A stretch of 64,000 nucleotides of DNA from JAXHMB01 sp034521755 (GCA_034521755.1 JAXHMB010000001.1:248001-312000), one strand, 5' to 3'; positions 28,850-37,786 are shown, counted from the first letter of the stretch. Numbers and translations: made by a program. Notes: generated by a model not told the origin, from the sequence alone.

Positions 28850-30033
28850 CCGTTTTCAAGCGCAGCCATTTTTTGTTTTAACATATGGGCGGCTTTCACA
28901 TATCCTCCTTCATTGCCGTCCACAAAATGTATGTGCTGTTGATGGTATTGAAACACCATGCAGGTTATCATTGCTGAATCGGTAACATGATATCCGTAGG
29001 CAAGTTTGGAGGCTTCAAATTCATCTTTCAAGAAAGACTTAAGCTTTTCAAATTGGTCTTCGGTACCGCTTATTACAAACCGCAGCATATCATCAAATTT
29101 TCGATGGTCAGAGTTAAGTTTTAGGTCCGATTTATATCTCGACCAGTCAGTAGAAGAAGATTGATACCCCAGGGCCATAAATATTTTTCCCAGGATAATC
29201 TGGATCTGAATTTTTATCGCATACATAATTTTTTGGAACCAGCTCATCCCAAATGTCCTGAACTTAACTTCCCCTGCCAAATCTGAAAACGACAGGCTCA
29301 TATTGAGTCTTTTACTGTCTATTGGATTGGTAAGATCATCAAAACCAAAAAAATCTCTCATTTTACTTAGCGTGCGCTTGTAAATGTTTTCAGCATTATC
29401 CAGCTTTGGATTAGCTTTGATCAACAGTGTAATTACCTTTTTGCCTTCTTGTTTTACTTCTTCCCATCGACATTCCAGGCCGCTAAAGTCTGCATTGCTA
29501 ATTTGGTTTGGAGCAGAGATATGCTCAATAGTTTCTTTATCATTTTTTAAAAGTTCCTCAGCATAACTGATACCACCGCCGGAAAAAATAGCCTGGTTGT
29601 ATACTTTAGATACCTTATAGCTGGCTACTTTCACATCAAATCCATGTTCTCTAATGGTTTTGACCGGAATAACGGCAGCCCGCAGTTCCAACCCATATTG
29701 CATTTCTCCAATCTTTTTACTGGCAGCAAGTACTTCTTTAGTTGAGGCAAGCATAGAAGGAGGGATACAAAAGCAGCATCCATCTCCACCAAAAGTGAAC
29801 GGTATTTGGTTTTTATTTTCTTCATCCATGATACCTACTATCGGTGATGCACCAAGGATATTGACATTTTTATACTGTCCATTCTGTATAGCATCCGAAG
29901 AATTTACAATATCTGTGATTGCAATAAACCAGTTTTCAGGAAGAGGATGAAAATTATCGGGATCTGATACTTCAAAAAAAGATTCCAGCAGGGGGAGGTT
30001 GGCAAAGAAACGATGTGTACTCTTTGAAGTCAT
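28846..30033 (-). CDS. DUF3095 family protein
   Basis: 395 residues; the whole protein fits PF11294/DUF3095, whose function is not established. The N-terminal third has AITDIVNSSDAI and, about 40 residues on, FTFGGDGCCF, an arrangement like the metal-binding loops of class III nucleotide cyclases or GGDEF enzymes (D-I-x-x-S and G-G-D-G). A basic region with WFQKIMYAIKIQIQIIL (about 265-281) could contact membrane. The C-terminal half is rich in ELK-like helices. It is single, convergent with ychF, and separated from the next minus-strand gene by 74 bases. Confidence 0.75.
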   Translation of the reverse strand: MTSKSTHRFFANLPLLESFFEVSDPDNFHPLPENWFIAITDIVNSSDAIQNGQYKNVNILGASPIVGIMDEENKNQIPFTFGGDGCCFCIPPSMLASTKEVLAASKKIGEMQYGLELRAAVIPVKTIREHGFDVKVASYKVSKVYNQAIFSGGGISYAEELLKNDKETIEHISAPNQISNADFSGLECRWEEVKQEGKKVITLLIKANPKLDNAENIYKRTLSKMRDFFGFDDLTNPIDSKRLNMSLSFSDLAGEVKFRTFGMSWFQKIMYAIKIQIQIILGKIFMALGYQSSSTDWSRYKSDLKLNSDHRKFDDMLRFVISGTEDQFEKLKSFLKDEFEASKLAYGYHVTDSAMITCMVFQYHQQHIHFVDGNEGGYVKAAHMLKQKMAALENG

Positions 30034-30107
30034 ACGGTTTAATCGTTAAATCATTTTTCTAACAATACATAATATACGTAAAGGAGTCTATATTGGTTTA
30101 AAATGGA

Positions 30108-30671
30108 TCACTTATTAAACAAGCTGTCCATTTTTACAGAATCTGCAGGAACCAGGGAGGGATTGATGCGATCATGTACGACCCAAGCCTCTGGATATTT
30201 TCGTTTAAGAATATCGGAAAGCTTTAATGCTTTCTCTTGATCCTGAAAGTCACCTATATGTACTTTATAGAAAGGCTGGTTGAAGAAAACGTATGATTTG
30301 GGTTGATAGCTCGTCATTGTTGTGTCAGCCCAAATTCTGTATTCTTTAGATATGGAATCTGCGAGTGCTATATCCCTGGTTGACAAAATTTGTACTCGAT
30401 ACCCATCAAAAGGGTTGCGTTCAACTTGAGTGGCATTGGTATCTCGCTGTAGAAAAGAAGCTGGTATATCGTGTTGATGAGAGGCATGCACATCGCTTAG
30501 CTTACTGCGGTTTTTTGATAGCAGTTCCTCTAAATTTTTATCTTTTTCTTCTTGCTGTTCTATGGCATCTTTTTGTGGTACTTCTCCATCAACAACAGCT
30601 TGTTCGACTGAAGAACAGCCTATTAACAAGAAGATAAAAAGGATAAATGATGAAAACCTAAATCTGAGCAT
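30108..30671 (-). CDS. SPOR-domain lipoprotein
   Basis: 187 residues from ATG 30671 (MLRFRFSSFILFIFLLIGC). The first 19 residues form a lipoprotein signal with lipobox LIGC, so Cys19 would be lipidated. A polar linker (about 25-85) leads to a SPOR-like domain (YRVQILSTRDIALADSIS ... YKVHIGDFQDQEKALKLSD, about 90-165), a fold that binds denuded septal peptidoglycan. An alternative start at 30686 would add five residues and overlap the upstream gene. I chose 30671, which lies 4 bases past the stop at 30676. It is the last gene of the deoC-aldehyde dehydrogenase operon. Confidence 0.82.
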   Translation of the reverse strand: MLRFRFSSFILFIFLLIGCSSVEQAVVDGEVPQKDAIEQQEEKDKNLEELLSKNRSKLSDVHASHQHDIPASFLQRDTNATQVERNPFDGYRVQILSTRDIALADSISKEYRIWADTTMTSYQPKSYVFFNQPFYKVHIGDFQDQEKALKLSDILKRKYPEAWVVHDRINPSLVPADSVKMDSLFNK

Positions 30672-30675
30672 ATAC

Positions 30676-31545
30676 TTATAAGCCAATAGGGTGCCAGGTT
30701 GTTTTAATTTCCTGAAAATCGGTGATCAGATAAGGATTTTCAATCTCATTACTGAACCAATCTTCAACAGGTTTATAAACCATTCTTTTAACGTTTAAAG
30801 AAGCATTTTCGTCCATTTGTTTCCCAAACTGTTCTTTAAGGCTAGAATCGGTATATAAAACAGCATTAACATCCATGTGTGAAGTCATATGGCCATGCAG
30901 TTCTTCGCGATAGCCCGTTAAAATATTGACAACACCACCCGGTACATCAGAAGAATGCAGTACTTCAGCAAAACTTATTGCAGATAATGGATATTTTTCA
31001 GAGGCCAGAACTACACATGTGTTTCCGCCTACAATAACCGGGGCAATCAGGGAAACTAATCCAAGAAGAGGATGCTCTTCTGCAGCAATTATGGAAACCA
31101 CTCCGGTTGGATCAGGAATAGAAAAATTGAAATGTGAACTTGCTACAGGATTGATACTCCCAAAAACCTGCTGGTACTTATCAGACCAGCCGGCAAAATA
31201 AATAAGCCGGTCTATAGAAGTATTGACTTCTTTTTTCGCTTCTTTGCTGCTGTAGCCAATAGTTTCCAGTTCGTCAATAAACTGGGCTTTGCGACTTTCC
31301 AGCATTTCAGCTATACGATACAAAATCTGTCCGCGGTTGTAGGCGCTTCGGCCACTCCAGCTTGAAGAGGCATCACGTGCAGCTACTACAGCATCACGAA
31401 AATCTTTTCGTGAACATTGGCAAGCATTAGCCAATACTTCATCATTACCATCATATACTTTGTAATGTCGCCCTGATTCAGTTCTAGGGAATTTCCCGCC
31501 AATGTATGTTTTGTATGTTTTTAAAACTTCTATTCTATCTGACAT
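30676..31545 (-). CDS. Half-length aldehyde dehydrogenase paralogue without catalytic Cys
   Basis: 289 residues, against ~500 for a full aldehyde dehydrogenase. The Rossmann half is present (YIGGKFPRTESGRHYKVYDG start; FNFSIPDPTGVVSIIAAEEHPLLG; VVGGNTCVV-like IVGGNTCVVLAS), but the protein ends soon after VVNILTGYREELHGH. The second half with the catalytic cysteine motif is replaced by a short unrelated tail (KRMVYKPVEDWFSNEI). It cannot be an active dehydrogenase by itself. It probably partners the full-length enzyme encoded upstream (32163-33674), forming a hetero-oligomer. This paired arrangement downstream of deoC looks functional because the frame is clean. Confidence 0.85.
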   Translation of the reverse strand: MSDRIEVLKTYKTYIGGKFPRTESGRHYKVYDGNDEVLANACQCSRKDFRDAVVAARDASSSWSGRSAYNRGQILYRIAEMLESRKAQFIDELETIGYSSKEAKKEVNTSIDRLIYFAGWSDKYQQVFGSINPVASSHFNFSIPDPTGVVSIIAAEEHPLLGLVSLIAPVIVGGNTCVVLASEKYPLSAISFAEVLHSSDVPGGVVNILTGYREELHGHMTSHMDVNAVLYTDSSLKEQFGKQMDENASLNVKRMVYKPVEDWFSNEIENPYLITDFQEIKTTWHPIGL

Positions 31546-31568
31546 CTTATAAAAATTTGTTATGTAAT

Positions 31569-32155
31569 TTAAGAATGATAACGATCATCATTCCACCTGT
31601 TTGGGTTTTCTTGAATGTATTGCTCAATTTTAATCAAAGATTTTTGGCTACGAATAATATGATCATAAAATCCAGACTGCCAGCCGAAATGGTCTTTTTT
31701 TGATTCGTTTATTCTTCTTGTACAGACCGATTTGAATCCCCGTACGATCGAAGAAATATTATTATGTTGAGGCCCAAATTCATTTTTGTAATCCAAATTT
31801 TCAATCGCTTGTAGAGACGGGCCGCGTCCGTCTTCTTTGTATTGCAAGGCCTTTAGGGACGCATGCGATGCGTCTCTACGCTTTTTGGATTTTAAATGAA
31901 TAATTCCATGAACATGGTTGGGCATAACAACCCATTTACCGAGCTGCACGCGGTCCCTGATCTCTTCTGTTTTTATCCATTCCTCAGCTACTATTTTTCC
32001 AGCATTAGATAGGATCATTTTTCCTTCTTTTATGCTGCCAAAATAATGTACTCTGTTTTTAGTGCAAATGGTTATAAATAAATGCCTTCAGAGCTGTAGT
32101 CGTATCCCTGTAACCTTATTGAATCTGAGCGGTATCTATTTTTGAATTTTTTCAC
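31569..32155 (-). pseudogene. REP-associated tyrosine transposase (RAYT), one frameshift
   Basis: The visible frame 32018-31569 has the HUH motif MPNHVHGII and the catalytic tyrosine region SGFYDHIIRSQKSL, ending NPNRWNDDRYHS. Continuing upstream, the missing N-terminus is present: KFKNRYRSDSIRLQGYDYSS, then EGIYFITICTKNRVHYFG after restoring one A in the run at 32076-32078. A GTG at 32153-32155 starts MKKFKNRY, 8 bases after the upstream dehydrogenase stop. The rebuilt protein of ~195 residues is a complete Y1 (IS200-like) RAYT, which acts on palindromic REP elements. It carries a 69-bp palindromic insert at 31811-31879. Confidence 0.85.
31811..31879. repeat. 69-bp palindromic repeat inside the RAYT gene
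   Basis: Ends GTAGAGACG (31811-31819) and CGTCTCTAC (31871-31879) are perfect inverted repeats. Inside are the hairpins GACGG/CCGTC (31816-31832) and GACGCAT-GCG-ATGCGTC (31858-31874). The length is 23 codons exactly, and it stays in frame, adding residues such as RRDASHASLKALQYKEDGRG between conserved RAYT parts. Confidence 0.75.
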
Positions 32156-32162
32156 TTTAATT

Positions 32163-33674
32163 CTAACTAAGCTTTACATAGGGTTGAAGTCCATGCATGC
32201 CGCCTTCACGGCCCATGCCACTTTCTTTGTAGCCCCCAAAAGGAGAGGTGGGATCAAACTGATTATAGGTATTGGCCCAAACTACTCCATTTCGGATTTT
32301 ACTTCCCACTTTGAATATCTTGGAACCTTTGTCGGTCCAAACCCCACCGGCTAATCCGTATGGAGTATTGTTTGCTTTTTCAATGCCTTCTTCGGGTGTT
32401 CTAAAGGTTTGAATAGTAAGTACCGGACCAAAAATTTCTTCCTGTACAACTCGATTAGACTGACCCACATTGGTGAAAATGGTAGGTTTACAATAGAAAC
32501 CTTTATCCGGAATACTGGTTGAGCTCTGGAAAATATCAGCACCTTCTTCCACTCCAATTTCCAGGTATTCATTAATTTTTTCGTATTGCTGCTTAGAATT
32601 AATTGCTCCAATGTCGGTATTTTTGTCTAATGGATCACCAACAATGAGCGTTTCCATTCTGTCTCTAAGCTTTTGAATAATTTTATCTGCAATACCTTCC
32701 TGAACAAGTAGACGTGACCCTGCGCAGCATACATGCCCTTGGTTAAAGAATATTGCGTTGATAATACCTTCTACTGCTTGATCAATCGGGGCATCTTCAA
32801 AAATGATATTAGGCCCTTTACCGCCAAGTTCGAGGGTGTATTTCTTATCGGTACCGGCTAAAGACTTCATGATAATCTTACCGACTTCGGTAGAACCGGT
32901 AAAGGCAATCTTATCAATATCAGGGTGATTGACTATTTGTGACCCTGTTTGTCCGGCACCTGTAACAATATTAACTACTCCTTCGGGCAATCCGGCATCT
33001 TGGCAAAGCTCAGCAAATTTAAGAGCAGTGAGCGATGTGGTTTCAGCCGGCTTAAGTACAACGGTATTGCCACAGGCCAGGGCAGGGGCAATTTTCCATG
33101 CCAGCATAAGCAAGGGGAAATTCCAGGGAATAATTTGTCCGGCAACGCCCAGGGCTTCTACCGTTCTGTTTGGGAAAGCATATTCTAGTTTATCCGCCCA
33201 GCCGGCATAATAAAAGAAGTGAGCGGCTGCTAATGGAATATCCACATCGCGCGATTCCCGGATTGGCTTACCCCCATCCATAGATTCAATAATGGCAAAT
33301 TCGCGTGCCCGTTCTTGAATTAGACGAGCGATTCTAAATATATATTTTCCTCGTTCTTTACCTGAGAGGGAAGACCAACTTTTTTTATAGGCTTTATTTG
33401 CTGCTTTTACGGCATCATCAACATCTTGTTGAGTAGCTTCAGCTATTTCTGAAAGTACTTCTTCATTTGATGGGTTGATTGTCTTGAAATATCGTCCTTT
33501 TGAAGGTTCAACAAACTTGCCGCCAATAAAAAGACCATATTTGTCTTTGATCTCAACATGGTCAGCTGACTGAGGTGCATCATCATACTCCCAAAGGGAA
33601 CGAAAATCCAGTTTTGAAGTAGGAGATGACGGTTTAAAAGGAGCTTCTTCTATGTCCTGTTTCTTTTCTGACAT
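32163..33674 (-). CDS. NAD(P)-dependent aldehyde dehydrogenase
   Basis: 503 residues. Cofactor and catalytic motifs: IIPWNFPLLM, KPAETTSLTALKFAEL, FTGSTEVGK (NAD ring site), the general base LELGGKGPNI (Glu about 282), the nucleophile in FFNQGHVCCAGSR (Cys about 316) and the C-terminal SPFGGYKESGMGREGG. The enzyme oxidises an aldehyde to its acid. It lies 37 bases downstream of deoC, whose product is acetaldehyde, so the likely substrate is acetaldehyde. The 40-residue N-terminal extension is longer than usual. The half-length paralogue downstream presumably joins it. Confidence 0.93.
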   Translation of the reverse strand: MSEKKQDIEEAPFKPSSPTSKLDFRSLWEYDDAPQSADHVEIKDKYGLFIGGKFVEPSKGRYFKTINPSNEEVLSEIAEATQQDVDDAVKAANKAYKKSWSSLSGKERGKYIFRIARLIQERAREFAIIESMDGGKPIRESRDVDIPLAAAHFFYYAGWADKLEYAFPNRTVEALGVAGQIIPWNFPLLMLAWKIAPALACGNTVVLKPAETTSLTALKFAELCQDAGLPEGVVNIVTGAGQTGSQIVNHPDIDKIAFTGSTEVGKIIMKSLAGTDKKYTLELGGKGPNIIFEDAPIDQAVEGIINAIFFNQGHVCCAGSRLLVQEGIADKIIQKLRDRMETLIVGDPLDKNTDIGAINSKQQYEKINEYLEIGVEEGADIFQSSTSIPDKGFYCKPTIFTNVGQSNRVVQEEIFGPVLTIQTFRTPEEGIEKANNTPYGLAGGVWTDKGSKIFKVGSKIRNGVVWANTYNQFDPTSPFGGYKESGMGREGGMHGLQPYVKLS

Positions 33675-33711
33675 TCTATTCTGGGTTTATTGCCTGATGT
33701 AATTGGCAAAA

Positions 33712-34626
33712 TTAATCATTAGAAAAATAATCGGCACTTTGATAAACGCCGGTTTCCTGCTTAATAATCTGCATGAGTAGGTCGTTGGCCAGCGAACTGG
33801 CTCCAAATCTAAAATATTTTGGAGTGATCCAGTCGGCTCCAAGCGTTTCCTTTACCAAAACAAGGTATTGTATTGCTTGTTTAGCTTTCCTGATACCTCC
33901 GGCCGGTTTCATGCCTACCATCCGATCTGTTTCGTAGTAAAAGTCACGTATTGCTTCAAGCATAACTAGGGTAACCGGTTGTGTAGCAGCGGGTTGAATT
34001 TTACCAGTTGAAGTTTTTATGAAGTCTGCACCGGCGTACATAGCTATGTCGCTTGCTTTCCGAATATTTTCATATGTTTGAAGTTCTCCGGTTTCTAAAA
34101 TCACTTTTAAGTGGGCATTACCACAAGCTTCTTTAATTTCTGCAATTTCATCGAAAACATACGAATAGTTCCCTTTTAAAAACTCCCCACGGGAAATCAC
34201 CATATCTACTTCGTCAGCTCCATAATCAACAGCTCGCTGTGTTTCTTCCAGCTTATCTTCAAGAGTAGTCATTCCGCTTGGAAAAGCTGTAGCAACACTG
34301 GCTACTTTAATTCCGGAACCTTTAAGTTCTTCTTTAGCTACTTTTACCATGGTTGGGTATACACAAACTGCAGCAACTTTAGGTATATCAGGGTGGGAAA
34401 CATGAGGTTGTTTTGCTTTCTGACAAAGCTGAATAACTTTTCCTTCGGTATCCATACCTTCCAAAGTAGTAAGATCGACCATACTAAGGGCCAGTTTAAG
34501 AGCCTGCACTTTTGATGCTTTTTTGATACTTCGTTTGTTAAGTTTAGCAACACGCTCTTCAATACCTACCTTGTCAATAGGGATAGTCTGATTAAAATCG
34601 GGTAAAGTCTGACTCATTTTTTCCAT
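33712..34626 (-). CDS. deoC: Deoxyribose-phosphate aldolase
   Basis: 304 residues, the long form of the class I aldolase. Signatures: VCVYPTMVKVA (about 85-95), VDMVISRGEFLKG (about 140-152), VILETGEL, the Schiff-base lysine in FIKTSTGK (about 205-212), and the second lysine in MKPAGGIR (about 240-247). It splits 2-deoxyribose 5-phosphate into acetaldehyde and glyceraldehyde 3-phosphate, in deoxynucleoside breakdown. First gene of the operon deoC - aldehyde dehydrogenase - (RAYT) - half dehydrogenase - SPOR lipoprotein. An alternative start three codons later (MSQTLPDF) is possible. Confidence 0.94.
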   Translation of the reverse strand: MEKMSQTLPDFNQTIPIDKVGIEERVAKLNKRSIKKASKVQALKLALSMVDLTTLEGMDTEGKVIQLCQKAKQPHVSHPDIPKVAAVCVYPTMVKVAKEELKGSGIKVASVATAFPSGMTTLEDKLEETQRAVDYGADEVDMVISRGEFLKGNYSYVFDEIAEIKEACGNAHLKVILETGELQTYENIRKASDIAMYAGADFIKTSTGKIQPAATQPVTLVMLEAIRDFYYETDRMVGMKPAGGIRKAKQAIQYLVLVKETLGADWITPKYFRFGASSLANDLLMQIIKQETGVYQSADYFSND

Positions 34627-34791
34627 AGAATCAAAAATAAGAAATCCACAGCATTTATTGAATTAAGTTGTACAGATCAAAATATAAACCAACCATTTAT
34701 CTTATAACTACTTTTTAATTGTATTTTAGAACGTATATGAAAGTAAATATTGTCGATGTATCTTAAATAATAACAAAAGGTGGGAGTAGAT

Positions 34792-35211
34792 ATGGATATA
34801 TCATTATTAAATATTTGGGCCATTTTAGTGGCAACACTTTCAACATTTGTAATTGGCTGGTTATGGTATGGTCCTCTTTTTGGGAAAGCCTGGATGGCTA
34901 CTGTGGGGCTTTCTGAGGAACAAATTCAGCAGGGAAATATGGCCAAAATTTTTGGTCTGGCATTTATCTTTGAGCTTATTATGGCCTTTAATCTGGCGAT
35001 GTTTCTTACCGGTTCACCGGAAGCGGCTGCTCAGATTGATGCCGGAATGGGAGCATTCTATGGCTTTCTTACTGGTTTTGGCTGGGTGTTCTTTGCTTTG
35101 GCTGTCAACAGCTTATATGAACAGCGTTCATGGAAATATATTTGTATAAATGGTGGCTATTGGACGATAACTTTCACCGTTATGGGTTTGATAATAGGTG
35201 CCTGGAAATGA
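34792..35211 (+). CDS. DUF1761 small membrane protein
   Basis: 139 residues. Four hydrophobic segments (about 8-25, 54-75, 88-105, 118-138) with the DUF1761 hallmark FVIGWLWYGPLFGKAW after the first helix. The function is unknown. I chose ATG 34792, after GGGAG (34782-34786), over the in-frame GTG at 34780. The 3' part of this gene recurs as a broken copy at 37777-38037, so it was part of a local tandem duplication. Confidence 0.8.
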   Translation: MDISLLNIWAILVATLSTFVIGWLWYGPLFGKAWMATVGLSEEQIQQGNMAKIFGLAFIFELIMAFNLAMFLTGSPEAAAQIDAGMGAFYGFLTGFGWVFFALAVNSLYEQRSWKYICINGGYWTITFTVMGLIIGAWK

Positions 35212-35266
35212 TATTCGAGCAGTAAGCGGTTTTGAAATCCCTGATGTTTCTTTTATTATGGATTAA

Positions 35267-35824
35267 ATGTCGAATTTTTTTCAAGAGTCCATGTTCAAAA
35301 AGAATCTTTTTATTGGGGGATTTCTTCTCATTTTATTGGCACTGTATTCTTTCAAGGTGAAAGATAATGTGCGAAATACTTCTTCACTGGCGTATAGTAC
35401 TGGCTCGGAAATAGCTTCATTTGAACTTCCCGATCTCAATAACGAATTGGTAACCTTCGATGAAATTCTGGAAGGTAATAAGTTGGTTTGGGTCAACTTC
35501 TGGGCCAGCTGGTGCGGCCCGTGCCGCCAGGAAATGCCGATGATGGCTAAGCTATATGAAGAACACCACGAAAATGGATTCAATATTGTGGCTATTGATG
35601 TACAGGAGGATAAGAACACCGTTCAAAACTACTTGGATAAGTATCCCGTGCCGTTTACTGTTTTGATGGATTCTACGGGTAAACTGACAAATAAATTCAA
35701 GGTGGAATCACTGCCCACTTCGTTTCTGGTTGACAGTGCCGGTACGGTGGTTGAAACTACGGTCGGTTTTAATCAAAGTTGGGAATACATGGTTGAGCGG
35801 CGAATGGAGGATCTGAATGAGTGA
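35267..35824 (+). CDS. TlpA-like thioredoxin, membrane anchored
   Basis: 185 residues. One N-terminal membrane anchor (about 12-28) places a thioredoxin fold outside the cytoplasm. The redox motif is FWASWCGPCRQEM (Cys83, Cys86); the cis-Pro is in SLPTSFLVD. TlpA/ResA-type proteins reduce disulfides in cytochrome c biogenesis or supply electrons to envelope enzymes. The stop overlaps the ABC ATPase start by 8 bases, suggesting coupled expression with the transporter. A diverged paralogue lies at 38139-38675. Confidence 0.88.
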   Translation: MSNFFQESMFKKNLFIGGFLLILLALYSFKVKDNVRNTSSLAYSTGSEIASFELPDLNNELVTFDEILEGNKLVWVNFWASWCGPCRQEMPMMAKLYEEHHENGFNIVAIDVQEDKNTVQNYLDKYPVPFTVLMDSTGKLTNKFKVESLPTSFLVDSAGTVVETTVGFNQSWEYMVERRMEDLNE

Positions 35825-36749
35825 CCCTGCTATAGTTATAGAATCGTTAAGGAAAAGCTATAGCCAGGGTTGGTTTCGACCGAATGTACAGGCTGTTAAT
35901 GGTATCTCTTTTTCTATTCCCGAGGGGTCTGTAGTGGGGCTTATCGGTCCGAATGGCGCCGGTAAAACGACAACAATATTTTGCCTGCTGGGACTTCTTT
36001 TGCCCGATGAAGGTGATATTTCTATTTTCGGAGAAGCACCCGGCTCCCAAAAAGCCAGGAGACAGACCGGCTATCAGTCGGAAATTTTTCACACCTACGA
36101 TTTTCTGAAACCTGAGCAGGCATTGTCTCTTTACGGCCGTTTGTCTGGGCTGCCTGCGGTCGGGCTTGATAACAAAATAATGCGACAGCTGAACCGCCTC
36201 GGACTTGGAAAAGCGCTTGATCAAAAAGTGGGAGGATTTTCAAAGGGAATGAAACAGCGTCTTGGGGTAGCTCAGGCTTTACTGCACGAGCCTGACCTGC
36301 TGATTTTGGATGAGCCATTTACCGGGTTGGATCCGCAGGGGAGAAAGCAGATCTCTGAAATAATCTTTGAAGAAAAAGAGAAAGGAAAAACAGTCTTTTT
36401 CAGCAGTCACATTTTGTCGGATATAGAACGGCTGTGTGATGATGTCATCATGCTGAGAGAAGGCAAGGTGGTTTTATCAGGTGGTCTTCAAAATATAATG
36501 ACCACTGAAGAAAGCTGGATGATTACAGTTTCGGGATGGAAACCGGAGTGGGAGGAAGATTTTAAAGAGATTTCTGTTGATAATGTTGACGGACAGGTAG
36601 TAGAGCTGGAATGTCTACAGCATCAGAAGAGGGAGGTGTTGCAAAAATTGCTGGCTAAAGAGGCCGATATCACCGGAATTAGAAAGAAAAGCGTTTCTCT
36701 GGAGCAGCTGTATATGGAGATGGAAGAAAAAACAGGAGAGGAGGTCTGA
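35817..36749 (+). CDS. ABC-2 type transporter ATP-binding protein
   Basis: 310 residues. Walker A GPNGAGKTTT (about 43-52), Q-loop YQSE, signature FSKGMKQRLG, Walker B LLILDEPFTGLDP, D-loop and switch His in FFSSHILS; then a ~90-residue C-terminal regulatory part. The family is CcmA/NosF-like drug or copper-enzyme maturation exporters. The next gene (permease) starts right after the stop, so ATPase and permease form one transporter. The TlpA gene in the same unit fits an envelope-maturation role, by inference. Confidence 0.92.
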   Translation: MSDPAIVIESLRKSYSQGWFRPNVQAVNGISFSIPEGSVVGLIGPNGAGKTTTIFCLLGLLLPDEGDISIFGEAPGSQKARRQTGYQSEIFHTYDFLKPEQALSLYGRLSGLPAVGLDNKIMRQLNRLGLGKALDQKVGGFSKGMKQRLGVAQALLHEPDLLILDEPFTGLDPQGRKQISEIIFEEKEKGKTVFFSSHILSDIERLCDDVIMLREGKVVLSGGLQNIMTTEESWMITVSGWKPEWEEDFKEISVDNVDGQVVELECLQHQKREVLQKLLAKEADITGIRKKSVSLEQLYMEMEEKTGEEV

Positions 36750-37550
36750 ATGCGGAACGTACAGCTTATACTGGTCAATACTATTCGGGATCTGCTTTCT
36801 AAAAAGACTGTATACTTTTTGCTGTTTGCAACTATCGGCATCGCCATGCTAGCGGGATCCGGTCTGAGCACCGTTTTCAGTATGCAGGAAAGTACTGATC
36901 CGGCCGCTCTTTTGGCTCAAAAGGCAAATGTGTTGAGTGAAATCCTTCAGCTTTGGGGGCTTTTCACTATTCTTTTTGCCATAATCTACAGCGCCATAGC
37001 CATGTATAGCGAAAAGAAGAACCGATCGATTGTCAGTATACTGGCCAAACCCATTGCCCGATGGGAATTCTTGTTGGGCAAATGGTTGGGCGTGCTGTTG
37101 TTCTTTTTGGCTTTTCTGCTGATAGGAATTCTGGCTGTTTTGGTATTTATGATTATCTGGGATATTTCGTTTACAGCTCTATTCTGGACAGGTATTATGT
37201 ACAGAATATCTGAGATGGTAGTTTTTTCAGGATTGGCATTTATGCTAAGCCAGTTCATAAATATGATTCTGGGCGGTGGCATTTCGTTTGTATTTTGGGC
37301 TTTCGGAACACAATTTCAGAATCTTATAGACAGCTCATATTGGTATGTGGATTGGATCGGAACCATCGGTTATTATCTGGGCCCTGCCCAAATAACGGAT
37401 AGAATCATAAAGGATGGTATTTTGAACAATGTATTGAACCCGGATTTCGCACTATACTGGAGCGTGATTGGCGAAAATATTCTCTATGCAGTGGTTGTCT
37501 TTTATATTGGGGCCGTACTTTTCACCAGAAAAGATATTCAGCTTAATTGA
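36750..37550 (+). CDS. ABC-2 type transporter permease (NosY-like)
   Basis: 266 residues with six hydrophobic segments (about 18-40, 65-90, 105-135, 140-160, 165-185 and 235-258). The first cytoplasmic loop, YSEKKNRSIVSILAKPIARW, is the typical NosY/ABC2_membrane_2 coupling region with KPI. The gene is fused end-to-end with the ATPase (stop TGA then ATG at 36750). It forms the membrane half of the exporter; the substrate is unknown. Confidence 0.88.
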   Translation: MRNVQLILVNTIRDLLSKKTVYFLLFATIGIAMLAGSGLSTVFSMQESTDPAALLAQKANVLSEILQLWGLFTILFAIIYSAIAMYSEKKNRSIVSILAKPIARWEFLLGKWLGVLLFFLAFLLIGILAVLVFMIIWDISFTALFWTGIMYRISEMVVFSGLAFMLSQFINMILGGGISFVFWAFGTQFQNLIDSSYWYVDWIGTIGYYLGPAQITDRIIKDGILNNVLNPDFALYWSVIGENILYAVVVFYIGAVLFTRKDIQLN

Positions 37551-37583
37551 TCAAGAAGTTTTTTAAAAAAAGAAGATCATTTT

Positions 37584-37786
37584 TCAGGTTATCAGTGGAA
37601 TAACCTCATTGCGGTACGTGTTGCCTATAGGAATGGTTGTTTCATTGATTGAAATAGTGTTTCCTTCCAAAAAATCAATATGTGGTATGGAAACAATAAA
37701 TGACCTGTGAACACGTAGAAAATTGCTTCCATTTAATTCTTTTTCAAGTTTTTTAAGGGTGCTCAGTGTTCCAAACTTTTGGTCTG
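37584..37786 (-). pseudogene. Truncated LytTR domain, duplication remnant
   Basis: About 65 residues (from QKFGTLSTLKKLEKELNGSN to IPIGNTYRNEV) almost identical to the C-terminus of the response regulator at 38697-39383. The upstream receiver domain is absent: the sequence stops matching at the shared word TTTTGGTCTG (37777-37786), where DUF1761-like sequence takes over. It is not expected to work because it lacks a start and the receiver part. Confidence 0.85.

Noticed and set aside
37551..37583. Terminator after the ABC permease
   Set aside because: A-rich and T-rich runs are present but no stable stem could be drawn.
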